From Topomyia yanbarensis (lineage: Eukaryota; Arthropoda; Insecta; Diptera; Culicidae): a stretch of 64,000 nt of DNA. Location of the stretch: NCBI RefSeq assembly GCF_030247195.1, contig NC_080671.1, forward strand, positions 29,257,543 to 29,321,542, written 5' to 3'. Positions 1 through 12,107 of the stretch are shown in pieces. Numbering within the stretch: the first letter of the stretch is position 1; each line of letters begins with the position of its first letter. The position numbers and the translations under genes are program-made. The notes beneath the pieces were generated by a model. It was not told the origin of the DNA, did not search any database, and saw only the letters and a list, made by a program, of their open reading frames with translations.

Positions 1-3000
1 TTTTTCAGCACAGCACTTTTTTGGTTCCTTTTGGGGTCGCAAACAACTGTGCAAAATTTGGGGTCGATTGGTGTTGACCCGGCGTAGCGCATTGCGTTTG
101 AATTTTGTATGGAGATTAGTATGGGAAAACCAACATTTTTGCATTTTTAATTCTACAGACTACAATTCTTCCTTTAGTATGCAAACAAATAGATAGAAGT
201 GTAGTCCAGGATATGCTTAACAACTTTGCCGAGGGATGTATGGTGTTAGAATGTCTCTAAGCCATGTTATAGCTGTTCAAAGTTCGATACATCGAATTAA
301 ATGCCAAAAATCATTTTTATTGCCAACACTGCGGGTGTACCAATGAAATTTCATATAGCATTCCAAAATAATATTATATATTTTAGTTTTACCACATTGA
401 TATGTTTGGATGAATTATTCAAAAGTCTTAGCTCAATTTCATGAGCGTAGGTAGTTGAGCAATAGGGCGTAGTGAGGGGGGATGGGGGGAGGCTTTAAAA
501 TGTAGAAATTCGAACTGAAATGTTGTCGAGTTGGAATGTTCAGTTGAATTATTTCAATACAATTACACAATGTCCTACGCATAATAGTAACGATGAAATA
601 AAACATACTGTATCCCTTTGCCTTGACTTTTATCAATAGAAGTTACGTTGCAGACTGAATCAACTGATGTCGATTTGATATGTTCCATTTCCATGATTTG
701 TTTCAGATTCCTTGACAAATACCGCAGTAGGACAAATACATGTTGTAACTTCTTTGTTTGAAACAATTCGAACTTGTTTAACATAAAAACCGCTTATAAG
801 CCTTCTACAAAACATCTTTCGCAAATTTTAATTTCTTCACATATTTTAATTGCTACTTGGGTATGATATTCGAAGAAATATTGTTCAATTGTGCAATGAT
901 TATATGGAAAGTGAATGAATATACTAACATTCTCTGTATCGCCAAAATATTTTTTTAAATGTGCCATTTTTTATGAATTAACTTTACCCACGTCCATCAA
1001 CACTTCGTTATGTCTTCGTATCATTGTAAATATGTTTCGAAAACAGAACTTTTCACTATATGTGCATACTCTTATTGAATGATTCTTGTAGTCACCTTCG
1101 TAGGTCAATTCGCCAAAAAAGTGAAATATATGGATTGGGAAAATGTTAATCGATGCAACAATAAATTGCACCACACTTCCACATGATTTTGTAAAATAAT
1201 GCACTCTGTTGAAGAATCAATCGATTGCGTATATTGACTTCAATTTCATACACTACTCCGTCCAAAATAAAATCGATGGTAATTCTGTTACGCATATAAA
1301 TCTATGAATTTACGCGTTGAATTATTTAATTCAGTCGATCAACCATGCTTTCAGAAGTATTGGTTTTATACGTAACATACCCAGCAGTCTCCGTCAGACG
1401 ATGGTTTTTATATTTAAACGAAAGAATAAAGTTCTTTCTACGATTTTTTTTATAGCATAATACGAATTTTTGCTATTAAGGAAGTTGCTTAAGGTGTAAA
1501 TTGATCAAAAAATATTCGAAAATTGACAATAACTTTGTTGTCTCGAGAGCTACAGATTCTTCGTTGTTTAAAAAATGTGTATTTTATCGCTTTTAACAAT
1601 TTTGTAGAAGACACTTTTCATAATAAAAAGTAATCGTAAAAAGTTATATTCGAAAAACTGTTTTGAATGGGTCTATCCCACGCAAACCTACATATCTCGC
1701 TACTGTTACTATATAGAGCTTTAGTAACTTCAGTAAAGATTTTCACAATAATATTTTCTAGAACTTTACTGAAGACAGCGAGTTTCTAGCTAAATTATTC
1801 GGGGAAATAAATTTTCTATCTCACTTTTAGGGGATTAATAACTCAATTCATTATATCAAAAGATGCATTTATTTATATCCAGAAACTTCTTTGAAAAAAT
1901 CCATTCTCCAAAACCAATGGTTCAGGAGTTATTGAATTTTGATCGTGAAAACGTCGTTTTGCAACACTGCGCACCGCATGTGTTGCAATTGAAACTTTGT
2001 GTGCCTATTATATTAGTTACTGCGCAACATCGACCCACCACAACTGTGCTTTGGTTGAAAAATTTCATTTAAGCGACCATTGTAACTAGAAAATATAAAG
2101 AAGCAGATGTACTGTTACCTCGAATTCGAATGATACCAAGGGATTTCAAACGATTGTGTGTAGGAAATCAAAGCAATTAATTTAATTGTGCTTCAGGTGG
2201 TCAAACTAAGAATATTGTCTATCCGCGAGAATTACAATAAGTTTCTTCTTTGTAACAAAAATATTTATTATTTTTAGTATTTTTAAAATATTTCGTTTAG
2301 TCCTGATGGGTGTAGCGAAGCGCACCGGGTTACAGCTAGTTACACATAATTATGAGATAATAATACAATTTGCCTGCAAAGATTCAATGTTGAATTTTGA
2401 CTATTTTTCAAGTAAATTCACATTGTGCATGAATGTAAACCTTTGGCATGTTTCATATTGTTGCCATATTCCTTGTGAATAACTTCTGGGCAGACAATTT
2501 CGGTTCACGGGCCATTGCATAAAGAATAATCAGTTAGAATAGCTCCCCACGGATCTCAGTAAGGGATTGAAAGTATGTTGAAAGTAATGAAACCAATATG
2601 AACTTGCTGAAACGATAGAGTGTTCCCTAGTTCCATCTAAAACAACTCTCACTGAACTCAAAATTTCCGGACATGATATCTTCGTTATTGATAGATTATA
2701 TTGGAGTGCAATATATTTCAAAATTATTGTTACACTTCGTTCTAAGTATCGAGATAACGATTTTTATCACCGCGTCGGGGAAACAAAAGTTGCAGTGCTG
2801 GCGCTATATTGCCATAGTTGTTATTGAAGGGGTGTTTTTTCTCGGAATCACGTTCTCGAAATCGGTACCATTAATATGTAAAGAATCGTTCAAGCAATCT
2901 ACATCGCTTTTTATTTTATTTTAACCCTCCGGCACTCGTGCCGTTGTATTTTGTGCAACACCTTCCGAAACTCTAGCGAAATCTTCTTCCAGCACCAGCG

Positions 3001-3009
3001 GCTGCTCAT
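1..3009. other. Unassigned AT-rich non-coding DNA
   Basis: No gene is supported here. The open frames are short, are disrupted in every direction and show no recognisable motif. The stretch at 1500-1870 has phrases such as 'aactttactgaagaca' and 'tctcacttttaggggatta' that resemble 12780-12920, so both may be old copies of one dispersed repeat; this is a weak visual match. Confidence 0.5.
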
Positions 3010-3011
3010 TA

Positions 3012-3768
3012 GGGTGGGACAAAAAATAAAATCCAGCTCCGAGCAACTTTTCAGGTACCATATGGGTCCTAGAACAATTGTACAAATTCTTAGCTCGATC
3101 CCTGAAACTATATTTTTGCGCCCACTGTTTAAAGTTTACATGGGATTTTGCAAGGGAAAATTAACTTTCGCAAAATAATTCCTCCAGGAGTCGCCCATTG
3201 CTTTCTAAAAATAAATCGTTATGTGGCTTTTATAGGTAATTTAACAAAGAAACGATGTCTCGAGAACCATGAAACGATCTGACGCTTGAGAAAAAAGTTA
3301 TTAAGCATTGTTTGCCCACTTTGCAAGAACTTTGAGGGATAAATTGAGGCTTCTTTTGTACATAATACGAGAAAGTTAAAAAATTTGTATAAAATTCGAC
3401 CGTCAGCAGCAGTGATGCTATGAAAAGTGAAATTTACATCAATCTTCAGGGCATCAATCGGTTTTTTGCTTAATAACTTTTTCCACGAGCATCAGATCGG
3501 TTCGCGGTCTTCTAGACTTTGTTTCCTTGACAAATTTCCTATAAAAATCAGACATTTATTTATTTTTAGTAGGTAACGGGCGACTCTTGAAAGAATTATT
3601 TTTCAAAAGATGATTCCCCCATACAAAATCCCATGTAAACTTTAAAAAGTGGGCCCAAAAATATAGTTTCACCGATCGAGCTAAACATGTGCAGAGTTGT
3701 TTTGGGAGCTGAATAGGACCCAAAAAGTTACTCGGAGTTAATTTTTTTTATATAACCATGTCCCACTC
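3012..3768. mobile_element. Fold-back inverted-repeat element with TA target duplication
   Basis: The sequence from 3012 (GGGTGGGAC...) is the diverged reverse complement of the sequence ending at 3768 (...GTCCCACTC). The arms are roughly 3012-3306 and 3468-3768, with about 160 bases of loop between them. Both ends are flanked by TA (3010-3011 and 3769-3770), the duplication expected for Tc1/mariner-type or related non-autonomous elements. No transposase frame is present. The arms differ by scattered substitutions and small indels, so the insertion is not recent. The superfamily is inferred only from the TA flanks. Confidence 0.8.
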
Positions 3769-4019
3769 TAGTGGGTATATGGTAAGCTGCCACTCATATT
3801 GCGCACCACTAACGCACTGACGGATTGCAGTCATTGCAATTGAGTGAGTTTCAGACGATAAATTTTTTTGACAAAAGCTCCAGACAAATAAGACAAAGCT
3901 CCACGCATGCACGTAGTAAGAGGGGAAAATTTCCTTAAAAATAAAATAAAAATGGAAAAAAATAAAAAACTGTAATTTGCTATTTGAAACAGCCCGTGCT
4001 TCAGTAGATTCACACATGA

Positions 4020-4519
4020 NNNNNNNNNNNNNNNNNNNNNNNNNNNNNNNNNNNNNNNNNNNNNNNNNNNNNNNNNNNNNNNNNNNNNNNNNNNNNNNNN
4101 NNNNNNNNNNNNNNNNNNNNNNNNNNNNNNNNNNNNNNNNNNNNNNNNNNNNNNNNNNNNNNNNNNNNNNNNNNNNNNNNNNNNNNNNNNNNNNNNNNNN
4201 NNNNNNNNNNNNNNNNNNNNNNNNNNNNNNNNNNNNNNNNNNNNNNNNNNNNNNNNNNNNNNNNNNNNNNNNNNNNNNNNNNNNNNNNNNNNNNNNNNNN
4301 NNNNNNNNNNNNNNNNNNNNNNNNNNNNNNNNNNNNNNNNNNNNNNNNNNNNNNNNNNNNNNNNNNNNNNNNNNNNNNNNNNNNNNNNNNNNNNNNNNNN
4401 NNNNNNNNNNNNNNNNNNNNNNNNNNNNNNNNNNNNNNNNNNNNNNNNNNNNNNNNNNNNNNNNNNNNNNNNNNNNNNNNNNNNNNNNNNNNNNNNNNNN
4501 NNNNNNNNNNNNNNNNNNN
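4020..4519. other. Assembly gap (500 N)
   Basis: Exactly 500 N bases, the conventional size for a gap of unknown length. Any reading frame crossing it is meaningless. Confidence 0.99.
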
Positions 4520-7010
4520 CAGGCTGTTACCCAATAAGCAACCACTCCACGAATAAACAGTCGATTGAGTCGAAACAGTGAGACGGATGACAGCCGTTGG
4601 AATATTTCGCATTGTTTAGTCGTTGTCATGCCACCAGCAGACGATAGAGAATCCCTTCAGGTTGTTTTTTTTCTCGCACATTATGCGGACTATTACCCGC
4701 CTGCTTGATCTACATTCCTCCGAGTGGGGGGTGTGGACAGACAACGAGAAATGTGCTTTACCTAAACAGGATGATTGACACTTTCTATCGTGGGGAAAAA
4801 CACGTTTTGACTATTTGCCTTATTGGAGTTCGTTTTTTTGTGTTTTTGTTATTCAGAATTTTGATGGGTTGACTTGGGTCAAGGACTTTCACCCATCCAA
4901 GAGTACCTCTTCGCAGACCAAACGGCTGGCTGGGGTATAATCTGCAATAATAAATTCCTTGCCGTGCAGCGACCTCGTCTGGATTGCTTTCGTTCTATAC
5001 ACGGTACGATATACAAACAATACAGGTGCTTTCATGAGCCGGGAACACTTACCGATGAGGTTTGCTTCTATGCAATGCGGATTATGATGGTAGCGAACTG
5101 GGACACATTCATTCCGTTGAGCCGACTGCAGTAGCAATAAAATGCACTTGAATCAGTTGTTCTTAACGAACAATAACTGTGCAACTATGGTTAGTTCATT
5201 CGTAGCGTTGAAAGAGGAGGAAATAATTGTTTTCAAATTACCACGCGTCTCCATCAAAATCGCTGTAAAAGTTCAAATTTTACCGTAAAAAGTAAAAAGA
5301 ATAGTTTTCTATCCTACTAGATGAGTTTCCATTATGTGATATGAATTGGGAAAAGCTTCAAACAATTCAACATTGGGATTCTACCCGTGCTTGTGAGATT
5401 CTCCCATTCTACACAGAAGGGAGCTAGAAAATCGCTTTGATCTATCAAAGCAGGCTTCCTAAATTAGTCAAGCCAAAGTTTGGGTCCGTAATCATGGTTG
5501 GAACGAGTTTTGCACTAAATTGGGACAGCATTTTCTAACAAAACTTTCACATTTCATCGTCTAATGGTAGAACAACGAACGCTTCAATCGTCCTTCGCTT
5601 TGCATACGGCTAATTGCTGTCATTTTCTTTTTGTTGCAAAATTTAATACCCGTCGGATCGACTGAGGATTTACACCGTGTAATTGATTAATTCGCACCAC
5701 TCCGGACGAGTAATGACCGTATTTGTTGTTGTTGTTGTTATTTTTACCCCCCATCATCGCTATTGTCGGTCCGGTAATGGTTGGCGGAATATATATATTT
5801 ACGGTATGCAAATTAATTACAACCAACCGACCGAAGTATTGCGCCAGCACACCGTCATCGTCCGACATTGTCAGGATGGTAGTTTTTATCCCGCCCGGGG
5901 TAGAAAACGGGGCGAGGATAATCCGCATACAGAATTTCAATTAACCAGTAGTGCAAAATGGTCATCAGCTGGACAGCCATTCAGGAAATGGCATATAGTG
6001 GTTTTGACAGAAGGACTTTGGCAATTCCCTCCCTGGGAAGGGGAGGGTCTTTTCGGGGCGTGGGTGCAAAAATAGCTGCCGGAGCGGCTGATAAGCGTTT
6101 CGAAAGGCGGTGAAATTATCATAAATCTCACGCCAGGCTTGTGTCCGGAGCGGAACTCAGTGGAACTGACAACCGGTGGGTGGCTTTGGGTTTTGTCGCA
6201 TTTGCAGAATATTTGATGGCACGTTTTGAGGTTTTTGTGTATGGAAGCGTAGTTGTTGGAAAATAATTAAGTGATGAAAGATTTATTATGGTTTCAGTAC
6301 AGATCAATGAGTGAGGTTAGCCAAGTTGAATGATTTTGATTCATGTCTATACATATATTCACAAATGAGAGGTTATATACATTGGAGAGACGAAAAGAAA
6401 TCAAAAAAGAATTATTCAATTATTCCAATGACTATAAATTCAACTATTTTTTTTAAATACAATAGTTTGTAACGCGCTTTTCTCCCAACAATCAGACTAT
6501 GGAGGGTGTAGAAGTGCGACTTCAGCACTCCACCTCCTGCTTTTTGCAGACGCTTACACAGCTGGCCATGACTTTAGACTTCCTTTATAAAGCGCTATTT
6601 TCATACAAATTTTTAATAAAAAAGTTTTAGTTTTACGAATCCGTTTTTGAGTGCCTAACGCTTTGCTCATGATCTACAAATATGACGCTCCAGTATTAAT
6701 CTGACATTTGAATTTAACATCAGTGTCTTGTTTCAAAGGCACGGTAATATGATACAACGTAAAATTCTGGGCCCTGACCAAAGCATATTTGCGGGGAAAT
6801 GTTAAAGTAGAATTCTATTACCCGAATTGGAAAAGGCTTGGGAAAAGTAAAAAACGCGCTGTAATTTTTTTGCAAAAATATCGACAAACGACTCTGTGAC
6901 GACAATTCACTTCAAAGTGTTTCCTTTTTCACGCTGAAACCTATACCCCCCTCCCCTAAAAAAATTGTTGCCTTCCCTTGATGTAGTCTAATAACTATTT
7001 CTGATTATTA
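4520..7010. other. Unassigned non-coding DNA with simple repeats
   Basis: No gene is recognised. A short (GTT)n run lies at 5723-5739. Stretches near 4620-5140 and 5640-6200 are richer in GC than their surroundings and have open frames on both strands (for example about 4874-5137). The two strands' frames are equally open and neither has a recognisable domain, so I do not call either coding. Unique regulatory or intronic sequence is possible but not shown. Confidence 0.4.
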
Positions 7011-7015
7011 TTTTC

Positions 7016-7074
7016 ATCTTTAAGATAAGGAAAACATGGTCAAGAAAGGATTTACTCAAATTCAGCCTTGTTTG
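7016..7074 (+). repeat. Dispersed repeat, copy 1 (partner at window end)
   Basis: This stretch ('aagataagga...aaaggatttactc...') matches 63941-64000 over about 60 bases with scattered differences. The partner runs into the window end, so the full unit is longer than can be seen here. Confidence 0.55.
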
Positions 7075-7856
7075 ACTGCTAGAGCCCATCAAACATATTT
7101 TCATATGAGGCTGACAAAATTGGGGGCGGATCAAATCGGGTCTTCAATGTATTATAATAGATAGGCAGTATTCGAAGAAGTTTCTTGTGAACGAGTGTAG
7201 AACGACTTTGTTTCTACTTACTTGGAGTCAGCGGCGTAGTAAGAACTTCGGTTTGGTGAAAATCTAACTTACTGCCCAAATGGCATAATTACGAAACCGC
7301 CATCTTTGAAGTTTTAAAATTATGGAGAATCAGTTTTTTAAACAATTGTAGCAGGATTCCTGCCTTTAGCGAATATGTTGAGACTTTCATTTAAAACAAC
7401 TTTATTGTAGGCATGAATACTACGTATATGGAGTATATCGAGTTATAAAAAGATATTTACAAGTGTTACTTAATTTAGTTTTTCTTAAATAATTTTCTAT
7501 TGTGAGCTTCACAAACTCAAGCTTTCGATAAAATGTAAATTTTATCGTTTATAAACAATAAAAGAAATTTATCATAAACAGTGGAATCATAATAATTTAA
7601 TTGAAAATTAAATAGAAATAGCCTAAAACATGTTAATATCTTGAAAACATGGAGTCTCATGTCTTCAACAAAGTGGTTTGTAATAGCACTCCCCAAAATT
7701 TTGCTTGGAGGATATAACGCCAAAATTATTTTATCAAATGATGTGCTGTTTAACGTTTGTAAAATCATCGAAGATACTAAATTGGCGGTACGGAAAATGT
7801 CATTTTTCATAACTTTCCCCACTTTTGGAAGGTGGTTTTCTCATTAGTAATGCTGT

Positions 7857-7938
7857 AAAGTTTTCGTCTCAAATCGACCCATTCCCAAAATAAAAATATT
7901 TTCAGCAAATGTTGGAAGTAATTCAATTTTTCGATGCT
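7857..7938 (+). repeat. Direct repeat, copy A (about 80 bp)
   Basis: About 80 bases containing 'cattcccaaaataaaaa' and 'ttttcagcaaatgttgga' recur in the same orientation at 8700-8780 with only a few differences. The 840-base interval between them shows no coding capacity I recognise. Confidence 0.75.
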
Positions 7939-8699
7939 TTTCATGTCTATCAAATCAGGTTAATTAATATTTGTTTACATCATTTATTTGACACAGTTCT
8001 GTACGCTCGCTCAATAGAGCTGTGAGTCCTTCCTGTATTTACAGTACTGCTTACTGAATTTGTTATTACGAATGAACATATTCTTTCTCTTAGCGAATCC
8101 ATTTGCCGATTCGCCATCTGCTACTGGAGGGTCAGTAAGTCCGCTTTCTATTCACCTATCATACTCGTCCACACTGTCATCGCTGATGATGTTTTGGGGA
8201 CACTATTGTATGTTTTTGTTTGTCCGTTGGTCTTACGAGTCTTGTTTGTCATCTGCTTGTTTGCTGGTAGTACTGTGTGTTGGTTTAGAGGAACCAGACT
8301 CAGTCTTTATGGAGCAAGTATTCGTTGCTGCCTGAACAGCGGCTACTATTCATACGACGGATTGTGATATAATTAAAAATATTAAAGAGTGTAGGCTAAA
8401 TTTGAGTGCAGCACAAAATCTTCAATGGTGTGCCGTTCGATTTTTTAACTGGCACGTAGGAATCTGTTCTTGATGGTTATGTAGTGTGGTTTGTGTAGTG
8501 ATAGTTCGATGTGTTTTGAATTGTGTAACAAGTGGGGAGGGAATAGGTCACCGTCAGGAAAACCCAAAAAAAAAAAAAAAATTTACAAGTACCAGGTGTA
8601 ACAAGTTTACCTTTTTCCATATTTTGTAATTGGTTCACTGGAGGTACGCGACGCTAAGTCGTGTAGCCGTACCTCTATCTTATCAGTTATTAATTCTAT

Positions 8700-8780
8700 A
8701 ACGTTTTCGTTTCAAATCGACGCATTCCCAAAATAAAAACATTTTCAGCAAATGTTGGAAATAATGCAATTTTTCGATGA
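8700..8780 (+). repeat. Direct repeat, copy B (about 80 bp)
   Basis: Second copy of the unit at 7857-7938 in the same orientation. A poly(A) run lies between the copies at about 8566-8582. The pair could mark the ends of a retroposon or be two independent fragments of one family. Confidence 0.75.
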
Positions 8781-8840
8781 GCAGTTCTAAGTTTCGTAGA
8801 CATTAAAGCAATTCCAGTTTCGCTACTTATTAAAAACCTG

Positions 8841-9873
8841 TTTTAATCCACCTAGAGGTGCAATTGTGCCTTTCTCATTTCTCCAAACTATGATATAATA
8901 GCTGGTTCGTACAATATAACATTATGGAAATCTCTTTCATTCTTATTACACTTGGCAAGTACATATATAAGAGCACCTTTTTGCATTCATCGCGGTATCG
9001 GTTTGAATCGGAGTTTTCTATGTGATCGCACTCCACAACCCGTAACTCCGGAGCCGGAAGTCGGATGGAGATGGAATTTAATATCAGTTTCCGGGGACGC
9101 AACACCTTTCATTTGAGACTAAGTTGATCAAATCGGTCTAGTCATTTTCGAGAAACCAATATAACCGTTATTCTGAATTTGGATGCTTCCGGATTCGTCG
9201 ATGGTGGCCAGTGTGGCCAAAGAGACTTTGAATGACTGTTGGTGACCTAGATCTACAAATTCAACAGTTGTGCACATTTTGGAAAAAAATCACCTTTTTA
9301 CATTCATCGCAAAATTCGTTACAATCGGAATTTGCTGCGTGATCGTACGTATCACCCTGTAATTCAGGAACCAGAACTCGAATCCACACAAAATTCAACA
9401 GCAGCTGATGGACCTTTCATTTAAAATCAAGTTTGTCAAAATCGGTTCAGAAAATTCCGAGAAACCGATGTGGACAAATCAACAAATTTTGTTTTGTAAC
9501 CATACTCTTCAACTCGTAATCCGGATCAAGATGTCGGTTGAAAATGAAATTCAATAGCAACCTAGGGAATATTATACCTTTCATTTGAATCTTAGTTTGT
9601 AAAAATCGGTTCAGCCATCTCAGAGAAACCGATGTAGACATTTTGTTAACAAATCCGCACATACACACATACATACATACATACATACATACATACGTAC
9701 ATACATACATACATGCATACATACATACATACATACACACATACATACACACAGATATTTTGCGATCTCGGCGAATTGAGTCGAATGTTATATGAGACTC
9801 GGCCCTCCGGGCCTCGGTTAGGAAGTCAGTTTTTGGAGCAATTGCATAACCTTTCTATATAAGAAAGGCAAAA
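8841..9873 (+). repeat. Mosquito dispersed repeat, full-length-like copy
   Basis: The unit begins near 'ccacctagaggtgcaattg' and ends at 'aagaaaggcaaaag'. The start carries TGCCTTTCTCAT (8867-8878) and the end carries the near-inverse (about 9858-9870), so it has terminal inverted repeats. Inside, a module containing 'cccgtaactccgg..ccggaagtcgga', 'cctttcatttga' and 'aaaatcggttcag' recurs several times about every 240 bases. A CATA/TACA microsatellite lies at 9655-9754, followed by 'ctcggccctccgggcctcgg'. This is the pattern of a very abundant culicine repeat, recognised from memory rather than by a search. Confidence 0.8.
9655..9754 (+). repeat. CATA/TACA microsatellite
   Basis: About 100 bases of imperfect ACAT tetranucleotide repeats with a few CA interruptions, inside the mosquito repeat copy at 8841-9873. 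The minus-strand frame through it (Met-Cys-Val-Tyr repeats) is a composition artefact. Confidence 0.95.
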
Positions 9874-10194
9874 GAATAATATTTAATTAGCTTAATAAGC
9901 ATGAGTTCAATCCATACTATGTAGCATAATGAGTTCAATGTTATCTTCATGTGATTATAATTTGGAAAGGTTGGTGGAATGGGTTTGAACATGTAGGGAA
10001 TGGGGGGTTAGTAGAGTGGGAGTGGAGGATGCGTCAGAAATCCTTCATCTTATTTTGGTATACGGGGTGGATGAAGGAAATGCGGGCGTGAGGGTAGTCC
10101 AAGAGGAGGGGAGTGATGAAGGAGGGAGGTGCAAGGGCAAGGCGGAGGGGGGGGGGGAGGGCCGGCGACGCAATACTCAACTGCATATTTTGCC

Positions 10195-11035
10195 TTCCAT
10201 TTGAGACTTGGTTTGAGAAAATCGGTTCAGTCATCACCGATGAACCGATGTGACTTTAATTGTGGAATATGCCCGAAATTCCGGACTTCCGGAATCGTCG
10301 ATAGTGGACAATATATTCAAAGAATGTTTGATTGGCAATGAGTGATCTAGATCTGCGATTAGAAGTAATTTGGTGACCATTTCAATAGTTTTTAGCCTCT
10401 GAGGTATTACGATTGTACCGATTTATATGGAAAATTCCAGTGTATCCTTACTAACACCCCTGTAACTCCGGAAGCAAGAGTCAGAACCGAATGAAATTCA
10501 GCAGCAGTCAATGGCATTACTGTATCTTTCATTTGAAATCAAGTTTGTAAAAATCGGTAGTGAATTCGTTGTGGAATGGGTGTGATATTAGTTTAGGAAC
10601 TTGGCGGGTTCCCCGGGGGTGTCATGAACCGTCATAGGTGGCCAATGTGGTCAAAGCTGCTTTGATTGATCATTAGTGATCCAGACCCGCAAACTAGAGT
10701 AATGTTACATCAATTTTAATATGTTTTACATCATTTGAACATCATGGTGGTACCCGTTTATATGGGAATTTGCTGTGTGACCGCACTTTTCAACCCGTAA
10801 CTCCAGAACCGGAAGTCGGATCAACTAAAAATTCAATAGCAGCTTATGGGAACGTTATACCTTTCAGATGAAACTAAGTTTGCGAAAATCGGTTCAGCCA
10901 TCTCTGAGAAAATTGTGTGAGTTTAAATGACACACACACACATACACACACACACACATACATACACACACAGACATTTGCCGATCTCGACGAACTGAAT
11001 CGAATGGTGTATGACACTCGGCCCTCCGGGCCTTG
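10195..11035 (+). repeat. Mosquito dispersed repeat, copy 2, 5' portion
   Basis: This shares the internal modules of 8841-9873: 'gttcagtcatcaccgatgaacc', 'ccgtaactccggaagcaag' and 'tgtgtgaccgcacttttcaac'. A (CA)n microsatellite lies at 10930-10974. The copy is cut at 11035, straight after 'ctccgggccttg', where a pentanucleotide run starts. It resumes at 12015-12107 after a 979-bp insertion. G-rich purine sequence upstream (about 10080-10160) is not clearly part of the repeat. Confidence 0.8.
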
Positions 11036-12040
11036 CGTTGCGTTGCGTTGCGTTGCGTTGTGACGATGATTTTGGCGGATTGCACACTGACTTCATCATG
11101 TTTGACTGCTGATTATCTAATAAGAGTTGCTTAGGAAGTGGTAAGTAGGAATTCATACCAATCCGACCCATATTAAAACCATAACAGCATGATAGCCATC
11201 ATTGCCGGCCGCCCCCATCTCCATCGTTCACGGGGAAGGATAAAGGATAAGGTAGACGGGAAGTGTTGATGCTCCACCTACTTAACGGAAGGACGACGAT
11301 TCATCAGACTCTTCCATAGGTGTCGCGGAGTTGGTGGTTTGGAAGGGTATCAGGTCTAGGATTCGCTCCAAGCAAACGATGCGACCTGTAAAGCATGTTT
11401 TATTAGGTAGTTGTTTAGTTAGTCTTCGAGTGCACGATCACTCGAAAAAGAGATGATCTTGTTTAGTTTTTGGTTATTTTTAAACTCTGGGCAGCCGGCT
11501 ACCGAGAGTATACTATGTTCCCTAAACAAAAGCAATTTGAACTCCACACGGCCGACCGTGGGAGTATTGCCTAGAAAAGCTAATCTTATCCGCGTAATGG
11601 GCCGGATCACTATTTATTCCAACAGTATTTGGACAGAATTCGCTACTTCTTCTCTACGATATATTTATTGGCTTGAAAACTACCGAGTGATAACACATTA
11701 TACAGGCAAAAATAGCGAGAGATGTTTCTTATTTCTTATTTCTTATTTTCCATATCGGATTGTTTGTGGAATACAAGTATACGAGCGATAATACCGAACA
11801 CTGAAGGGAAATATAAAGGATTGTTAACCTGATGCACGGGCTTGTTAGCAATAACGGAGCTTTAAATTAGGTTCATAAAAACAGACGCGGCGAATTTTCA
11901 ATACGTATTGACCCGTCTTCATAGATACTAGTCAGATTAGTCGTATTGGGGCTAATTTCCGATCAACTATTCATTTTTACGGCAATGTTTTCTCGACTAG
12001 ATCTGTTCGCACCCTATGACACTCGGCCCTCCGGGCCTTG
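11010..12040 (-). mobile_element. 979-bp retroposon-like insertion with 26-bp target duplication
   Basis: A 26-base sequence starting TATGACACTCGGCCC occurs at 11010-11035 and again at 12015-12040. Removing 11036-12014 plus one copy restores a continuous mosquito repeat 3' end that matches the intact copy near 63834-63919. The insert begins on the plus strand with (TTGCG)n at about 11033-11060. Read on the minus strand, this is a 3' terminal simple-repeat tail, as in several non-LTR retrotransposons. A long duplication plus a tail points to target-primed reverse transcription. An open minus-strand frame at 11419-11610 could be an ORF1 remnant, but I cannot assign it. It may be a 5'-truncated LINE or a SINE-like element. 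Confidence 0.75.
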
Positions 12041-12107
12041 GTTAAAAAGTCGATTTTTACAGTGATTGCATAATGCATAGCCTTTCTTTATATGAGAAAG
12101 GCAAAAA
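12015..12107 (+). repeat. Mosquito dispersed repeat, copy 2, displaced 3' end
   Basis: 'ctcggccctccgggccttggttaaaaagt' followed by 'cctttctttatatgagaaaggcaaa' is the canonical 3' end of the family. It belongs to the copy whose 5' part ends at 11035. Confidence 0.85.

Noticed and set aside
3748..4629. Frames spanning 3748-4629
   Set aside because: They are open only because they cross 500 N bases.
4874..5137. Open frames on both strands
   Set aside because: Neither frame has a domain, and each would be a shadow of the other. I cannot support a gene.
9447..9752. Minus-strand frame rich in Met-Cys-Val-Tyr
   Set aside because: It is a translation of the CATA microsatellite.
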